From: Anopheles merus
Lineage: Eukaryota > Arthropoda > Insecta > Diptera > Culicidae
NCBI RefSeq assembly: GCF_017562075.2
Contig: NC_054085.1
Span: forward strand, 27,533,656 to 27,597,655
Length of the DNA stretch: 64,000 bases
Direction: 5' to 3'
In this document: positions 1-13,191 of the stretch, piece by piece
How the letters are laid out: each line of letters starts with the position of its first letter
Numbering within the stretch: the first letter of the stretch is position 1
Program-made: the position numbers and the translations under genes
Notes under the pieces: model-generated
Seen by the model: only the letters and a program-made list of their open reading frames with translations
What the model was told of the DNA's origin: nothing
Database searches by the model: none

Positions 1-589
1 ACCTTCTTTCCAATCAGCAGTTTAGCAATTATCGTTACAATCAGAAGTTACGATCCGGATGTGGATAAGCGCTATTAAAAGAATGAACGACTGTGAATAG
101 GAACGGTTAACTTTTATTTCCTCGTTTTGGTTTTTGTTAATATTATGGCAAACATATGTATGGGGCATTGTTGGTTTGAAATCTTAATAAACTTTTGATT
201 TTTCATTTTTGGTCAGAAAATTGTGTTTTTTTCCTTTTCAATATTTTAAATTCTCTTTATTTTTGGCACAAATTTTGAAAAGATAATGAATGACCATGGA
301 CAATTCTTCTTAGGAATTGTTGCCTTTGTTTCAAAGGCAGACGCTTTGGTATGATACCAATGGTTTGCAATAGAGTCCTTGCAACGACTTCGATAATATT
401 GTTATTATTATTTTTTTATCAATATTCGTCCACCCGGCTTAACGAGCAGCTTTGAAAACTTAGTACATACCTGATACATACTTGTAAGACTTTGTTTATA
501 TGAGTTGAGACTCGTGTTGAAATCAAAATACCTCGAAAACGTATTAAATTGTCTTATCATGGCCGGTAAAGGATATTGACCGATCCCAG
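1..589. other. AT-rich non-coding DNA
   Basis: The stretch is AT-rich with runs of A and T and no ORF that looks like protein. I see no exon, RNA gene or element end here. Confidence 0.6.
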
Positions 590-591
590 CC

Positions 592-830
592 GACTCTGAT
601 TCCCGTCGACTCCCTTCGACTCCAACTCCCATGGACTCCGGTTGATTCTGACTCCGGACGACACCGATTCCAATTCTGGACGACTCAAACTCAAGATGAT
701 TCCGGATAACTCCGATTCTGACGACTTAGACCCCAGACAACTTCGACTCCGGTTGACTCTAACTCTGACTCCGACTCCGGACGACGGTCGAATCTACAAT
801 ATCATCCGGAGTCGGTTCCATAATTTTCAA
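592..830. repeat. Degenerate GACTCCGG-type tandem repeat
   Basis: Variants of the words GACTCCGG, GACGACTC and GATTCTGACTCCG recur in irregular register across about 240 bp, giving a long Asp/Ser-rich ORF that is a product of the repeat. An exact 11-bp inverted repeat, CCGACTCCGGA (771-781) against TCCGGAGTCGG (805-815), closes the array with a 23-nt spacer. It could be a minisatellite or the repetitive end of a transposon; I cannot name a family. Confidence 0.6.
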
Positions 831-3800
831 AGTAGGATCCGAGTCCTCTCCGAGCTTTTTTTTATTTTGCTTGAGCTGTTACTGGAAGATAGTTTTTTAA
901 GTTCTAGTTTGAAAGGGTAAATATGACGAAATCGATCTCCAACAATCAATGGTTCTCATCTTGGCTTTAACCATCACTTAGGATCAAAACTTACTGCTTA
1001 CTGTGAACTTCTTTGATATCTCTGAACATTTCCTGGAGTGGATTGAACATTTCCTTCAAAATGTCTTTACACCTTGAGCCTATCATAACTTTTAATTGTA
1101 TGTATTTAAATATCGCTTAATTCATACTAACTTAATCATGTAAACCCTTACCAACTGTTCTTTAGAACGCTATCAATTTGTCTTCCTATAAATTATCTGT
1201 TCTAATGTTCTCCGCGTAAACCGTCACGCTATTTCCACTACCAAAAAAAGGCTCCCCAAAAGGGAAGCAAAAGAGAGAAAAGAAAGCACGATACACACAC
1301 CGCGCGCGCGTAATTATTAAATTTAAATGCAACAATTTCCTGTGCCGTACACGCACGTTTGCATAAATAGTCCGGGGATTCGGGCCGGCGTAAAGTAAAA
1401 CGGTTTTATTATACCCCGTGCTCGACCCTGCTCGATCACCGTTAACGATCATCGTACCCGGATCGTGCTGGCAGAGTCTGGTAATGACAGTCCAAAAAAG
1501 AAACAGTGGAAATAAAATAAATTTTAACGGATGTGCGTACAACGGGTGAACGGCTTGTGCCGAAAAATGAGAAAAACAAAATCATACAAAACAAAATCAC
1601 CGCAAAACGGCCATTCGAGTCAAAGCGTATGGCGGCCGTAGGGCTTCATTTAAATTAATATCTTTACGCTCCGCGATCCGGCTTTCGGCCCTGGATGTGT
1701 ACGCGGAATGCATCTGCTTCTTGTTGTCTCACGCGTACGCCCCGGCCCGGCCCGGTGTGTGTTGTTTACTCCCGTTTCCATCCAGTAGGTAATGGGGTGA
1801 TAGAGTAAGGATGTTGGGTTTTGTTGTTTGCGCTTTTTTTGTCGTACTTTCTTTCTCTTCCCACTGCTCTCCCGCTTTGAATATAAACAGAATGAAAAAT
1901 AGGCAAAACATGAAACGAAAACTGCACTTCACAGACCAAAATCTGCCCGCAAACAAACGGACACAGAAAAAACTGGCGTTATAGAATTCATCCCGTTGAG
2001 CAGGAATCTGAAAAAAACCAACCCCATACGGAGGAAATTCATAAAAATGCACAAAAAAGGGCCACTCCGATGTGCACAGCAAACGAAAAAGAGCATTACA
2101 ACAGCAGCACCACCAAACGGGAGACAATGAGTGCGATGCACAAGGGGATGCAGGGGATTTTGAGGGGGAAAGAAAGATACTAGGTGGTACAACACAACAC
2201 CACTCGACAAACAAGCAATAATGAAAGGGAACCCCGTGTGTCTCGCCGTGGCCATATTTCCATGCACCACCGGCAAAACATAAATCCGTCTCACATGGTG
2301 TGCAGCCAGCGAACCGAAAATGCATCAAGTGACTTGAAATATTTATAGATCCTTTCGCTCCGCCGAACACACACACACACACACACCCCGCCCTCGTTTC
2401 CGTTCTTCGCGGTACTCGCCTCCAAAATGTGTGCGTAAATATTTTTGGAAATTTATGAAAGGAAACCATCATTCTCGTCATCATCAGCATCAGCACGGTG
2501 CGGTGGGCCACGGCGGTTGATCATATACTGCACACGCAGTGCAGTATGTTCAGTTGCCGGATCTTATTTATATATCGAAAAATGCAGCCACCCAGCAGCG
2601 GGACTAGGTTTTTAGTCGTATAGTTTTATTTATTGTACAAGAAGAAACGGGGAAAGGATGTCGGTGTGATGGGTGATGATCGTTTCCTTCGATTTGCTGT
2701 AATTGTGTTTGTCGCTTCCGATGGGTTCGCTGACAAACGGGAAATCGTCAAGGGAGCTGGAAGGTGTGATTCGATGTGTTTTTCTGGCATGTGTGGTCGG
2801 ATGGGACGGATCGATACCACCAGATTGGATAATTTTTTTAAAGAATTTCTGGTAAAAGTCAGCGCAGAGTGCTCTTTCTTTTACAGTAATCTATAGTTCG
2901 AAAAGATTATTCATTTCCCAAATTGATTTCCAGAACAGTACGTCACATGTACACTCTTATTAGATTTGCAACAATTTTGTTGATGTTTGCAATAATTTTG
3001 TTTGTTTTTTTTTTTTGTTTAATTTGTAATTATTTATGAATCTGAAAAGCATTTAAAGTGATAATATTCGTATCATTACTGTTTTACTTGTAGTATGTTT
3101 AGATTTTTCTGTGAAAAGGTAAGCTTATTCAAGTATATGCTTGTTTTCGTTTGATTTGTTTGGTTTATTTGTTTTTCAATGATTTAAATAATATTTCTTG
3201 CATTAAGTAAAATATTTTGAGCTATTTGACTAGATAATTCGATTTTTATTCCACATACCGATACCAACTTTTATTTAAAAAAAGCGATTTTCAAAAATAT
3301 ATGTTTAATAGTTATCAAACTCATCAAACCCGCAAAATGTATAGTGTCACGTGACATTGATATTATTCAGGGAATTAAAAAGTGTTCAAAATATGTTATG
3401 ATCACCGGAATACCCTGTAATAATGATATCAAATGCCGTCAGTGCATTAGAATGCTAATTCCGGAAGCATAGTGTCCCCAATTCCTGTCAAGGATTTCCC
3501 TTTCTCATCCTTTTTATACATTTGTATTTCTATCGTAAAAAAATACATAAGCTAAATCAGCATAATTTAAACGACAGGCACACAAACACACACACATTTA
3601 CCATTTCAAAACCTCTCTAGCATCGTCAATTCGAAGCTACAAGCGGTAGCTAACTACAAGCTGGCTGGAACAATCGAGCAAACAAATGAGCACGTTTTTG
3701 GTCACGTACGAACGATTTCAGGTGAATTAATGTGTTGCCACTTTATTCTACCGGCATGAAAATGCATGCAGACCATTGTGGTTGTCTTCTCTTCTTGTGT

Positions 3801-5950
3801 CAGTTTTTTCTTGTGTCGCGTTGCTCCACGTTAGGAGAAATCATCTGTTAAGGTTGAAACACAATCTTCGCATATGCGGGAAGAATGCGTGCGCCAAACA
3901 AAGAACACTGCGGGCAACAACATTATCAGGCGGTTGTTGGAAATTTATAATCATGCGTTGGAATACCCGTGGTGGAAGAGAACGTGATGAGAGTGTGCGG
4001 TTTGGGGCACCGGGGTGTGATGGGTGTGGAAGTGGAGGAAGGAGCGACTGCAAACTTGTTCTGATCCTTCCAAAGTATCGGTAGACTAATCCCCAAATAA
4101 ACAGTGCATATCATTCCAATTTGCTATACGGGTTCGGGGCCAATACTTCGTAGTTCTAGCTATACTTAGCCCATGAGTTATCCTTCCCAGGAAAACGTAT
4201 AGCAGTCCTATCCCGCTGGTGGTATTTAATTTAGTTTCTACCAGGCATAATTCGATTTCTGGCAAACTGGTTTTACTGCAAAAGCGATCAGAAATGAATC
4301 CTTTTGATGTATCATCCCTTCCGGGCACACAAGGGAAGGGTTTCTTTGGAAATGCTGTGCGGGAAGAATTCTTAGTAGTGACCCTTTTTTGGGTTCAAAC
4401 TATTCTGCAGATAGAGGATGTTTTGGGATCGAATTATTAAGTCATTATGATTTGTGTACCAAGCGATTTCACTAGGGGTAGTGTATTCATCCCAATTTCT
4501 TAGTTTTCAGACATTTGTCTTCAGCAGAATTTGGGATGAAGTACCTTGAAATTTCGCCAATACTGGACGATCATCAGGATCATCAGTAAATGTTGAGAGT
4601 AATATATATTAAGTCCTATAGGCATACCCTTAATCGCATAATCAAGTTGAAATACTAAGGGAATGGAAACAAAGGAAACCCAAACACCGATTACGCACCA
4701 ATTTGGTGTAGAATCAATCGAGCTAGGGTAGAGGGATTTCCCTGCATTTGTGTTTTTGTTTCCGTTTGTGTAGAGGGAAAAGTGTGAGAATGAATAACAA
4801 TTATTCAGCTCCCCATTGCCAAGCTGACCGCGAACTAATTAGAGAAGTTTATCATTGCCCGGGTGTTCTATTCTTATGCTGATTCCGCTCCACAAACCTG
4901 CTGGCAAACGCACACAAGAGGCCCTGTGTGAAGCGAGTGAATGGAGCGCGCACTGTGCATGAATTATGCTCGGCTCCGGTGCGAGGGCGTAGAGGCTGCG
5001 ACCACAGAAAGGAATAAATTATATCGCGCAATCCAGTCTCGCATCTAATTACCCAATCCGGCACCGCACAGGGCGATGGTGTTTCCCGCTTCTCGCTCCG
5101 ATTGCCGTTTGGCTCTTTTGTTTTTTTTTTTATATTTCTCTCTATCTGATATCCATCCATCGGAACTTGCGGGCAAAACCTTTGCAGCATAAACATGCAT
5201 AAAATACCTTTTGACGGATCATCTCACCGACTGCCTCGTACACACAGTACCCCGAGGGCAGTTCCCTTGTAGAGACACACCATCGCCCTATGGCGGGTTG
5301 TTTTACAAAACCTGCTAAACTCTCACCATCGTCCTATCCGAGGGTTTTGTGTTGAGGATATGGAAATGGAGAAAAAGTCGCCACCCAACGTCAAATTAAT
5401 TTCTGTTCCAAATGGTTGCTGCTACCGGCACCGGGTGCAGCTTTGCAATTCGAAACATATTTAAACTTTTTTGTTCTATGGAATGTAACGCTCTCGTTTA
5501 CAGAGCAAGGGTAAAAAACACAATGAAACTTGTCATTGGAAACCGTGGTACACGTAATGCAGTTAAAGTTCTCGCAGTTGGGAGACACCAAAAGTGCACA
5601 TTCGGCCAAGTGTGAAGCCCAAAAAAGTGAAACCAACACCGAAAAGAATGTTAATTTTTTTGGTGTGTATGCACAGCAGTGAAAGGCCTTTGTGTTTGCA
5701 GCGCAACTATCGTATGGGAAGGAATGCACCGGTCTTAGCTTAGCTGCCTGGTGTACCACACACTGGTAGTGCCAGCTGATCGATCGACGGCTGATGTGTG
5801 TTGGTTAGTTACAAGAAGGAGATAACTGCGAATGCGGCATGTGACTGCAGTTAAACACAGCACAAAATGAGCATCAACATCATCAACAACCCCGGGTGCC
5901 GGGTGAAGCAACACCGAACCGCTATTAGCATATGTTGTGTGCATGTCTTT
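831..5950. other. Non-coding, mixed composition
   Basis: AT-rich flanks (831-1180, 2890-3480) enclose GC-richer stretches (about 1190-2600 and 3600-5950). Contents seen are a short (AC)n run at 2367-2386, a 9-bp perfect hairpin at 2525-2547, and an unsupported cysteine-rich ORF on the minus strand at 5391-5759 (see findings). Other ORFs here are low-complexity or Cys/His-random translations without domain character. No confident exon. Confidence 0.5.
2367..2386. repeat. (AC)10 microsatellite
   Basis: Ten uninterrupted AC dinucleotides read directly from the sequence. Confidence 0.95.
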
Positions 5951-8533
5951 CTTTCTTGTACGCTGGAGGCGTATGCTATCTTACACGTTTAAAGTAAATA
6001 TGAATTAGCTTTCGTTCTTTCTACTCAGCAGCAGGCTTTAGAGAAAATGGGTTTACGTTAAGTCAAATACTTTTGTGTTGCTTACTGTACACTTTTGCCG
6101 TTTCTTATTGCTTATTTATATGCTTATTTTTAATTATTTCTTTCCCCATCGGAGGACTCAATAATCATTGAAGCAGTTCAATATATATTTTTTCTATTGG
6201 TTTTGTATTTTGTCAATAATAGAAGTTTTTCGTTAGGCAGTTAGAACAATGTTGAAATTAATTTTGAAATATTAATGCCAATGATATGCTTTTTAATGCC
6301 TGATTTGCCTAAATTAAATATTACAAAGCACGAAACAATGGAAGCTTAAGAGAAATAACTAAACAGTGTTAATAAGTAAAAGTATAAATAGGGTTAGAAA
6401 AAAAGATTTTACATGAAACTAGCAAACGTTGTATAAAATTAAAAAAAAAAACTCGAGCAATAAAAGTATTAATTTACACCTTGGAAGAGGAAACATTGAT
6501 GATCAAAGATAAATTGGCATCAATAGACAACTTATATGCAATTGTAAATCCTTTTTTGTTATTTATTTCTTAGAAGATGGTCTTTGAGTTTCTTTACAAA
6601 CAATTAATTAACATTTACTTTCTCCAAATTTTACTTTTCCTTTTCCGCCTCCTTCACCTGAATGGGTGACAACTTCTATTTATAGCCAAAAGGTCCAATA
6701 ATTGTTGATGCGCTTTACATTTGTTCTTTATCTCTGCTTGATATGGGAGTCGGTATTACATCAGCGACACGCCAAGCCAGTTGCGCTCATGCAGGCGAGC
6801 AGCGCTTATCAGTCGACCATATTTGCCCATTCAGTTCAGCTCAAACATGCATGAATGCATCCTCCTCTTACGGGGTGGCGGTCACTCGGCTCCTTACACC
6901 ACCGTCCAACATACACGTACCACTTTCACAAACACTGTAAAGCAATTCCCGGTACCGGAGATTGAATTCCGACCCCGGCAAAATAAACAGCCGATGCAAC
7001 CGATGCTCGTTCCCAGAACGCCGCCATGCCAATGCTCTGTTCGGGCTGGGTTATGTTGGTTTTACACTCCATTCCCGTGTTCTCCATCACTTCAGCATGA
7101 AGGGTCCGACCCTGTGCACCTCCTGCTTCGTTCCACCTTCACCCTTTTGTTCTCGCTTGCCAGTGCTGGAGTCGGTTATGCTATGTATGTTAGTATGTTT
7201 TGGAAAATGCAATGCGTGAAGCGAACCGTGGCCACCCATTTCGTCGTGTGAGAAACAATTGTGTCCGGCTGTGCAAAGGGAATAAGTGCGTTCATGTTTG
7301 TGTTCAAGCGCCCCTTCGTCCGTGCTTGTAGAGACAGAGCGAGAAGGTGTACGCGCGTTTGTGCAGCAGGATCTGCGAAGCCAGGAAAGATGGTTGAACA
7401 CGCATGGTTGACGAGTGTTTGTGTGTGTGTGCATCGCGACAAAATGCAACCCTCCCGAAAATACCTTCGATACACATTGGTTTTTGGGGGACCCGGGAGC
7501 GTTTTGCAAGCGTCGCTGGGGGAGTTGGATGTGCAAAACCGGGAAACATGAAGAAGATTCTTTACGGTTTGCTAGAGTTTTGCCAAAAAAAAAAGATTTA
7601 AAAAAACACAGAGGAGCCCAAGAGAAACACCGAAATGGGTGGACACAGACACAAAAACGGCTTTTCTTTTGTGCAAACTTAGCCGTGTGTGACGCCGCTA
7701 GTTGGTCCGAATCCTAGTGAAGAATTTGGGAAACGGAGGGTATTTGGGAATGGTAGCTACCAACACAGAACGGATTGTATTTTTTGTTTTTGTTTTTTGA
7801 GAAGGGTATCACTTCAAAGGGCGGTAGCGTAATGCTACTATTGCTACTCTAGAAAGCTTCAAATTCCTTTAGCACAGCAACGGTTTGCACCTGTAGTTGT
7901 AAACCGTATTAGGTTCACTTTCGATTTTTTCAGACGATCTAGTAAAGTATTCTTCTGTCACATTGTTTCATGCTGAAGCGTTCTAAAACACATGTTAGAA
8001 TTAATGAAAGAAATAGATTACAGACAAATTCAATCATTATGTAACATTGAATGGTTATGAAACATTTTTTAATTGCTGTTATATTACACTGATATCAAGG
8101 TCAAAAAGATCTCGCCAACAGAAAAAAAGCTTTTATAATGTATAAAAATAATAAATTGGAAAGCTTGGTAATATGGCTTTTGCTTTACTGTAATTTAAAC
8201 GTATTAAAAAGGTACGTTATACACATTTGATAATAAAAAGTTGAGTTATTCTCTTCATTAATTGATCAATTATTACAATTTTAAAGAATAAAAACCCAAT
8301 GATCTAGACCAGATGTATATTTTGATACATGAAATCGCCAAAAATCAATTTTCTTAAAGTTCATCTTTCAGAGTGTTTTTCTAAGTAACATAACAGATTT
8401 TTGCGAATTTCTCTTATCAACACCAAAGAAATCGTTATCAGCAAAGATTTGAACTGACATGAAGGAATCTTTTCTCTTACTACCGATTGGCAGTGGTGCT
8501 CAAATAGCAAAACTGCCTTTCATCCATCACCAA
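5951..8533. other. Non-coding, two AT-rich blocks around a GC-richer block
   Basis: 5951-6650 and 7850-8530 are strongly AT-rich with A/T homopolymers; 6650-7760 is GC-richer and carries many overlapping ORFs on both strands with no consistent frame, so they look like chance ORFs. Nothing else is supported. Confidence 0.5.
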
Positions 8534-8605
8534 GGTTCCATGGTGTAATGGTTAGCACTTTGGACTCTGAATCCAACGATCCGAGTTCAAATCTCGGTGG
8601 AACCT
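8534..8605 (+). tRNA. tRNA-Gln (anticodon CTG)
   Basis: A 72-nt cloverleaf can be folded by hand. The acceptor stem pairs GGTTCCA with TGGAACC. The D arm contains TGGTGTAATGG, which also serves as box A. The anticodon stem TTGGA/TCCAA encloses CTCTGAA with anticodon CTG at 8567-8569. The T arm pairs CCGAG with CTCGG around TTCAAAT, which contains box B. The encoded tRNA reads CAG glutamine codons. No CCA is encoded and there is no intron, both normal for a nuclear eukaryotic tRNA-Gln gene. It lies in an AT-rich block and is identical over all 72 nt to the copy at 11690, while the flanks differ, so the pair is an old dispersed or conserved family and not a fresh long segmental duplication. Confidence 0.97.
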
Positions 8606-8658
8606 GCCTCAGATCGACGAATCAACTCGGGGGTGAGAGAGGCACCTTTCTCCTCCTG

Positions 8659-8663
8659 TTTTT
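8659..8663 (+). terminator. Likely Pol III terminator of first tRNA-Gln
   Basis: T5 run about 54 nt after the mature 3' end, the first T run of four or more downstream. This makes a rather long trailer compared with the second copy. Confidence 0.55.
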
Positions 8664-10036
8664 ATATCGTTGCTTTACCTTAAGAAGTATATTTAAATCA
8701 TATTAAAATTGAATGCTAATTTCAACAATTAAAAAATCATGTGTGCAGAAGAGAACAGCATAAAAAAAAGAAAGATGCACTCGCCTAGGACCGGTGAGAT
8801 CCCCAAGTTTCTAAAAATGATGTAGACAATGAATAAACCTCGAATGACCATTTTCTTGTATAGGAAAATGAAGTAACATAAAAAAATTACAAAATACCGC
8901 ATTTTACAAAGATTGTACAAATAATATTCGTTACCGACAAATGGAGAATTCGCGCACTTTATGTAGGAAAAAAATTGCATCGACAAATTGGTTAGACATT
9001 GAGTAATTACCCCCGACCCTGACCACAACCCCCCCAACAGAGCTCATGTGCTTCCTGCTTTCCATGGCGTATTTTTACTCCTCACAAAATTGGATTTTTG
9101 ATGCTTCGATTTGCGCTCGCTCTGTTCGTCGGTTTTGTATCAAACGTTCCGTTTTGTTTGCACTGGCAACAATGTTGCCCAGCACTTTGTACCATTCGCC
9201 AAAAATTGCATTGACGAGTGGCCTACCCCCTTGCTGCTTGCCAATGCTTCCCCACCCGGTGCTACATGAATCCCAACTGCATCGGTGTTTGGTAAGGAAG
9301 GAACGGAACGGAGATGGAACAACCACGAACAACCTATCACTGGGATGAGTTGTTTGATAAGAGGAAACGCAGCACGCAATACAATGTAGCAATGGAGAAG
9401 AGCAAGGAACAACCCCCCTGCCTCCCCCCCAAATAAAAAAAAAACAGTTGTTAACGTGTCCCGCTACCTCTCCGCCCTGGGTGGTGGGATCCATATGCAT
9501 ATACCCTTCCATGTTTTATTTCATTTTCGTTTTGCGCAAAACGTTTTACTTTTATTATAGCTCGATGAGTGTGTGTGTGTTTATTATTTGTCTTTTGTAT
9601 GCCGCACTCTCCAGTGCATAGTGCAGTTTTTCTGTCGGATGTGTGTATGTGTTTTTTGGTGACGAAAAGTGCATCGAAAACCTTTTTAACTTGGTGGTGG
9701 CTCGCCTTTTTTTTCTGGCTTGTGTTTTGCTTGAGAGGGCGATATGAGGCAGACAAACATGTTGAAAGCCCCCGGTAGTGTGTTCTCTCCCCATTTGTCC
9801 AACTCTTCACGCTTGCACAGAATGCTTAATACTGCTCGGGATGCACTTTGTTCTCTGTCAATTTTAAGGTTTTGTTTTTTTGTGTGCCTTGTTCAAAGTG
9901 TATTTGCAATGTTGCACAGTGGGAGAAAATAATTTTATAATTATTCTTGTGATTTTTTTCTGGCTCAAAAAGAGCATTAATGTGGTGCAAATGGGTTGAA
10001 AAACAAGTTAAAAAATATAACAAATAAACAATGAAT

Positions 10037-10056
10037 TCATCATCATCATCATCGAG
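10037..10056. repeat. (TCA)n microsatellite
   Basis: About 6.7 uninterrupted TCA units. Confidence 0.9.
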
Positions 10057-11689
10057 CTAGTAAAAAACATGGTCAATGTAAGTCCAGATTTAAGTACAAA
10101 AAAATTGCTGTATTTTATGGACTTTAAAATATATTTTTAAATAAAGGTATGAATTTCAGAACAAAAGTAAATAAATAATATAAAAAAGTTTCAACGTTCC
10201 ATTCGTATGTTTTCCCAATATCTCATTCGTGCCAGTATTATAGCCGTTGTTTTAAATTATATACCTTTGTTCTCTACCCTTTCCATACTACACACTCTTT
10301 CTCTCACACACATACCCATAAACATTTACAGAGAAAGAAGTTAAAAGCGATAAAAAAAGGTCCTGCATCTATGCGTTAAGAGTGGATGCAAACCCGAGAC
10401 AGGAACCAAAAAAAGAACATACGCTCAAGCCACACAGCCAAACCACCAGCTCACACTGCTCATATGCAAATGGCACAACGAGGTTTGGTAAAGCATTATT
10501 AGCTCATATGCATCACGTCACAGAACAAAGGCAAAACGAAAGCAATAATATGCTGTGCCGAATATGCCGGCTAAAGAACCGACAGCGGACTGGATTCGGG
10601 TGCCGCTGCTACGGTACGGTTGGGCAATGTTGTTGGGCTACGTAATGCAATTTGTTTGCCGTTTGCCTTTCCCTCAGCTACCATAATAGGGGGAAAGGGG
10701 GACCTGTAGGTTCCCTTATTTGGTTGGGAGGAACTTGTAAAAATTCACAAATAAAAGGAAACTGCTCACACGGAACACGGAACAAGGGAAGGTGATAAAA
10801 ACAGTCAGAACTGTTTTGCAGCTTTGCAATGTGCATACACGTACACGCAAAATAATTATTCTTATTTTGGTTCGTTGTTGTGTTATTTAACCATGCCAAA
10901 TGCACCCCGTGGTATCAGGTTGTGTTAATGCAACGGTAATTAATCGGTGATGCACCAGCACGGTGGCAAGGCAACAAGTTATGTTCCCCAATAATCGCAA
11001 AGTGCAGTTAATGCAGTGAAGGACTCCCTCGGGGTTGATAATGATAAAGATTATTATTTTTATTGTTGTTGTGCCAGTGTTATCACCGTTACGATTACGA
11101 TCGGTTTCTGATCGGTGGATGCAAATTTGCACCATGAAATGGGGCTTTTCTGTCAATAGAAATACTTTCATTTGTTTCTTTATTTTTTGCATAATTTCAT
11201 GCGAAGGTTCACTTTCAAATAAAACGTTGCTCTTGGTGCGTTAGGGTGATGTCCGCTGTTCCCGCTGAGCAACCGCTTCCGCGTCAGTTCAGAAATAGCT
11301 TCCCCGTTGGCGAACTTGCCTTCGACGAAACCGAGAGTATGTTATTGCAAGGATTGCTCAGATGAATGTCTGCCCTGCCAAACATCAACTCTCTTACACA
11401 CTCTGCGCTCACTCGTTCTCTCATCCATTCGCTATATTCGTGTTTGATTTTGAACTCCCTACTCTCACCCGCCACCCCCCGTTAGGGGGTGGGGGTGGGA
11501 TTGAATTTGTTTTCTTTCAAAAATAGTTTTGAGAAACAAACAGGTGAAAGGGGGAACGGTTTGCTGAACGGTTCCGTTCACTAGGCCGTGCGGTCTGTGC
11601 TCTCGTGCTCGGTTTTGCTGCTCGTTCGGTCGGTCTAGGGCGGTTTGCAAACGGAACCTTTTCCGTACCGTGTAGCTCAGCGTCAACCG

Positions 11690-11761
11690 GGTTCCATGGT
11701 GTAATGGTTAGCACTTTGGACTCTGAATCCAACGATCCGAGTTCAAATCTCGGTGGAACCT
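11690..11761 (+). tRNA. tRNA-Gln (anticodon CTG), second copy
   Basis: Sequence-identical to the gene at 8534: same 7-bp acceptor stem, anticodon CTG at 11723-11725, T arm CCGAG/CTCGG with TTCAAAT, discriminator T. Unlike the first copy it sits in a GC-rich stretch and has a T6 run only 17 nt downstream, which is the usual Pol III spacing. A 63-aa ORF running through it (11605-11796) is an artefact of the tRNA sequence. Confidence 0.97.
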
Positions 11762-13177
11762 ACAGGGAAATATCTACTTTTTTGAAGGGAAAATGATAGA
11801 GAAGTTTATTTATAAATGATTTAAGATCGTTCAGCAAACATTTGAAGAACAATAATGAACACGAATCGTATATTGGTTTAATAAAATACAACGAACACAT
11901 TTAAAAAAAATGACTAAACTTTAAGGTATTATTTAAAATGATTATTCAGAACATGACGAAAAAACACTTATTTCACACACCTTTTGATAGTTTTGAATCA
12001 ATATAAAGAAACAACATAAGGTATTTGAATGCTGATTCAAATGCTTTTAATTGCAATAAAAAAGTTTGCTTCGAGTTTGAAATTCTGAAGAATATTGATG
12101 CTGTCGAAGCTACGCTCTGTGTTAACGAATACGAATCCTTTTTTATAAATTTGTTACCTCACTTTTCATAACCGCATTGCATTCCGCTTTGCTCTGCAAT
12201 CTAACCGCCAACCTTTGCCAGCGCTAACATTACGCCAACCATGCAGCATTTCAATCTTTAGCCACATCTCATATCATTAGCGGCCGTAAGTGATTACATG
12301 CTTGCTCCTTCCCGTGCACCCCTTCCCCTGGTACGTACCGGAGCTGCATCTTAACGTGCTGCCCTCGATCATCGTCCCTCTATTTCCCTGCATTCGGCCA
12401 TTTATGCTGCAAACGTGGCTACTCACGCCCTCACCTTTGAGCCTGTGGTCTTAGAGCATAGCATTTTTTCTCGTATTTTCCCTTGTGCTTTTTCCCTTAT
12501 TAACGTCTTGTTTCTACTTTGTAGCGGCCCCCTTCCCCTTCTGCTGCAAATGGACACGCGTCGGACGTGACCGTTGAGTTTTTCGCTCGCACAATCCCGC
12601 ACAAACCATGACTACGATGCCGAAGTCGTCCCCGGTACAGGGCGGCGGGATGGAAAATTGTTGGGTTGGATAGTGTGGAAAATTTTGCATTTCTTCTTCC
12701 TACTCCCCACCCACCTAGGCTATTGTCCTCCCCACTGCTACTCACGGTGCAAGCGAAGCACCCGAAAGCCAAACCGATTATTGTCCATGGCATAATGACA
12801 ATAATCGGCAAACAATAAATTATCGCAAATTACCGAACGCACTCACCGGGGGCACACCGGGGGGCTAAAGGGGAGAAGGTTGGCAGTTTTGTTATGCTTG
12901 GAGAAAAAAATGGCTGGCCGAGAGGAAATGCCGGGTACGAAACGTAACTGGTACACGAAAGACAAACGTGAATTGTAAATGCGATCCATGGCGTGCCCGT
13001 GGTTGGGTGAGATGTTGCTGAAACGTCTCTTTTGCAGTCTCGTTCCAGCCATTGGTGAGGCTACAACAATGTTTTCTCCGTCCGCTGTTTACGGTGCCCA
13101 AAAGGTAATGATGGTAGAACGTGGTGCATCGGATGCATAATTGGTGGATTCAGCTGGATGTGCCATTTTGCCTATGC
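11762..13177. other. Non-coding DNA
   Basis: AT-rich to about 12150, then GC-richer. ORFs on opposite strands overlap at 12500-12811 and 12843-13101 with no recognisable domain. No gene supported. Confidence 0.5.
11778..11783 (+). terminator. Pol III terminator of second tRNA-Gln
   Basis: T6 run starting 17 nt after the mature tRNA end, on the coding strand. Confidence 0.8.
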
Positions 13178-13191
13178 AGTTAGTCACGCTC

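Larger units (their letters stand above)
8606..11689. other. Intergenic DNA between the tRNA genes
   Basis: It alternates AT-rich (8660-9000, 9940-10260) and GC-richer parts. It has a short GT run near 9565-9580 and a (TCA)n run at 10037-10056. ORFs overlap on both strands without domain features. No exon supported. Confidence 0.5.

Noticed and set aside
11605..11796. Short plus-strand ORF
   Set aside because: It spans the tRNA-Gln gene and is an artefact of that sequence.
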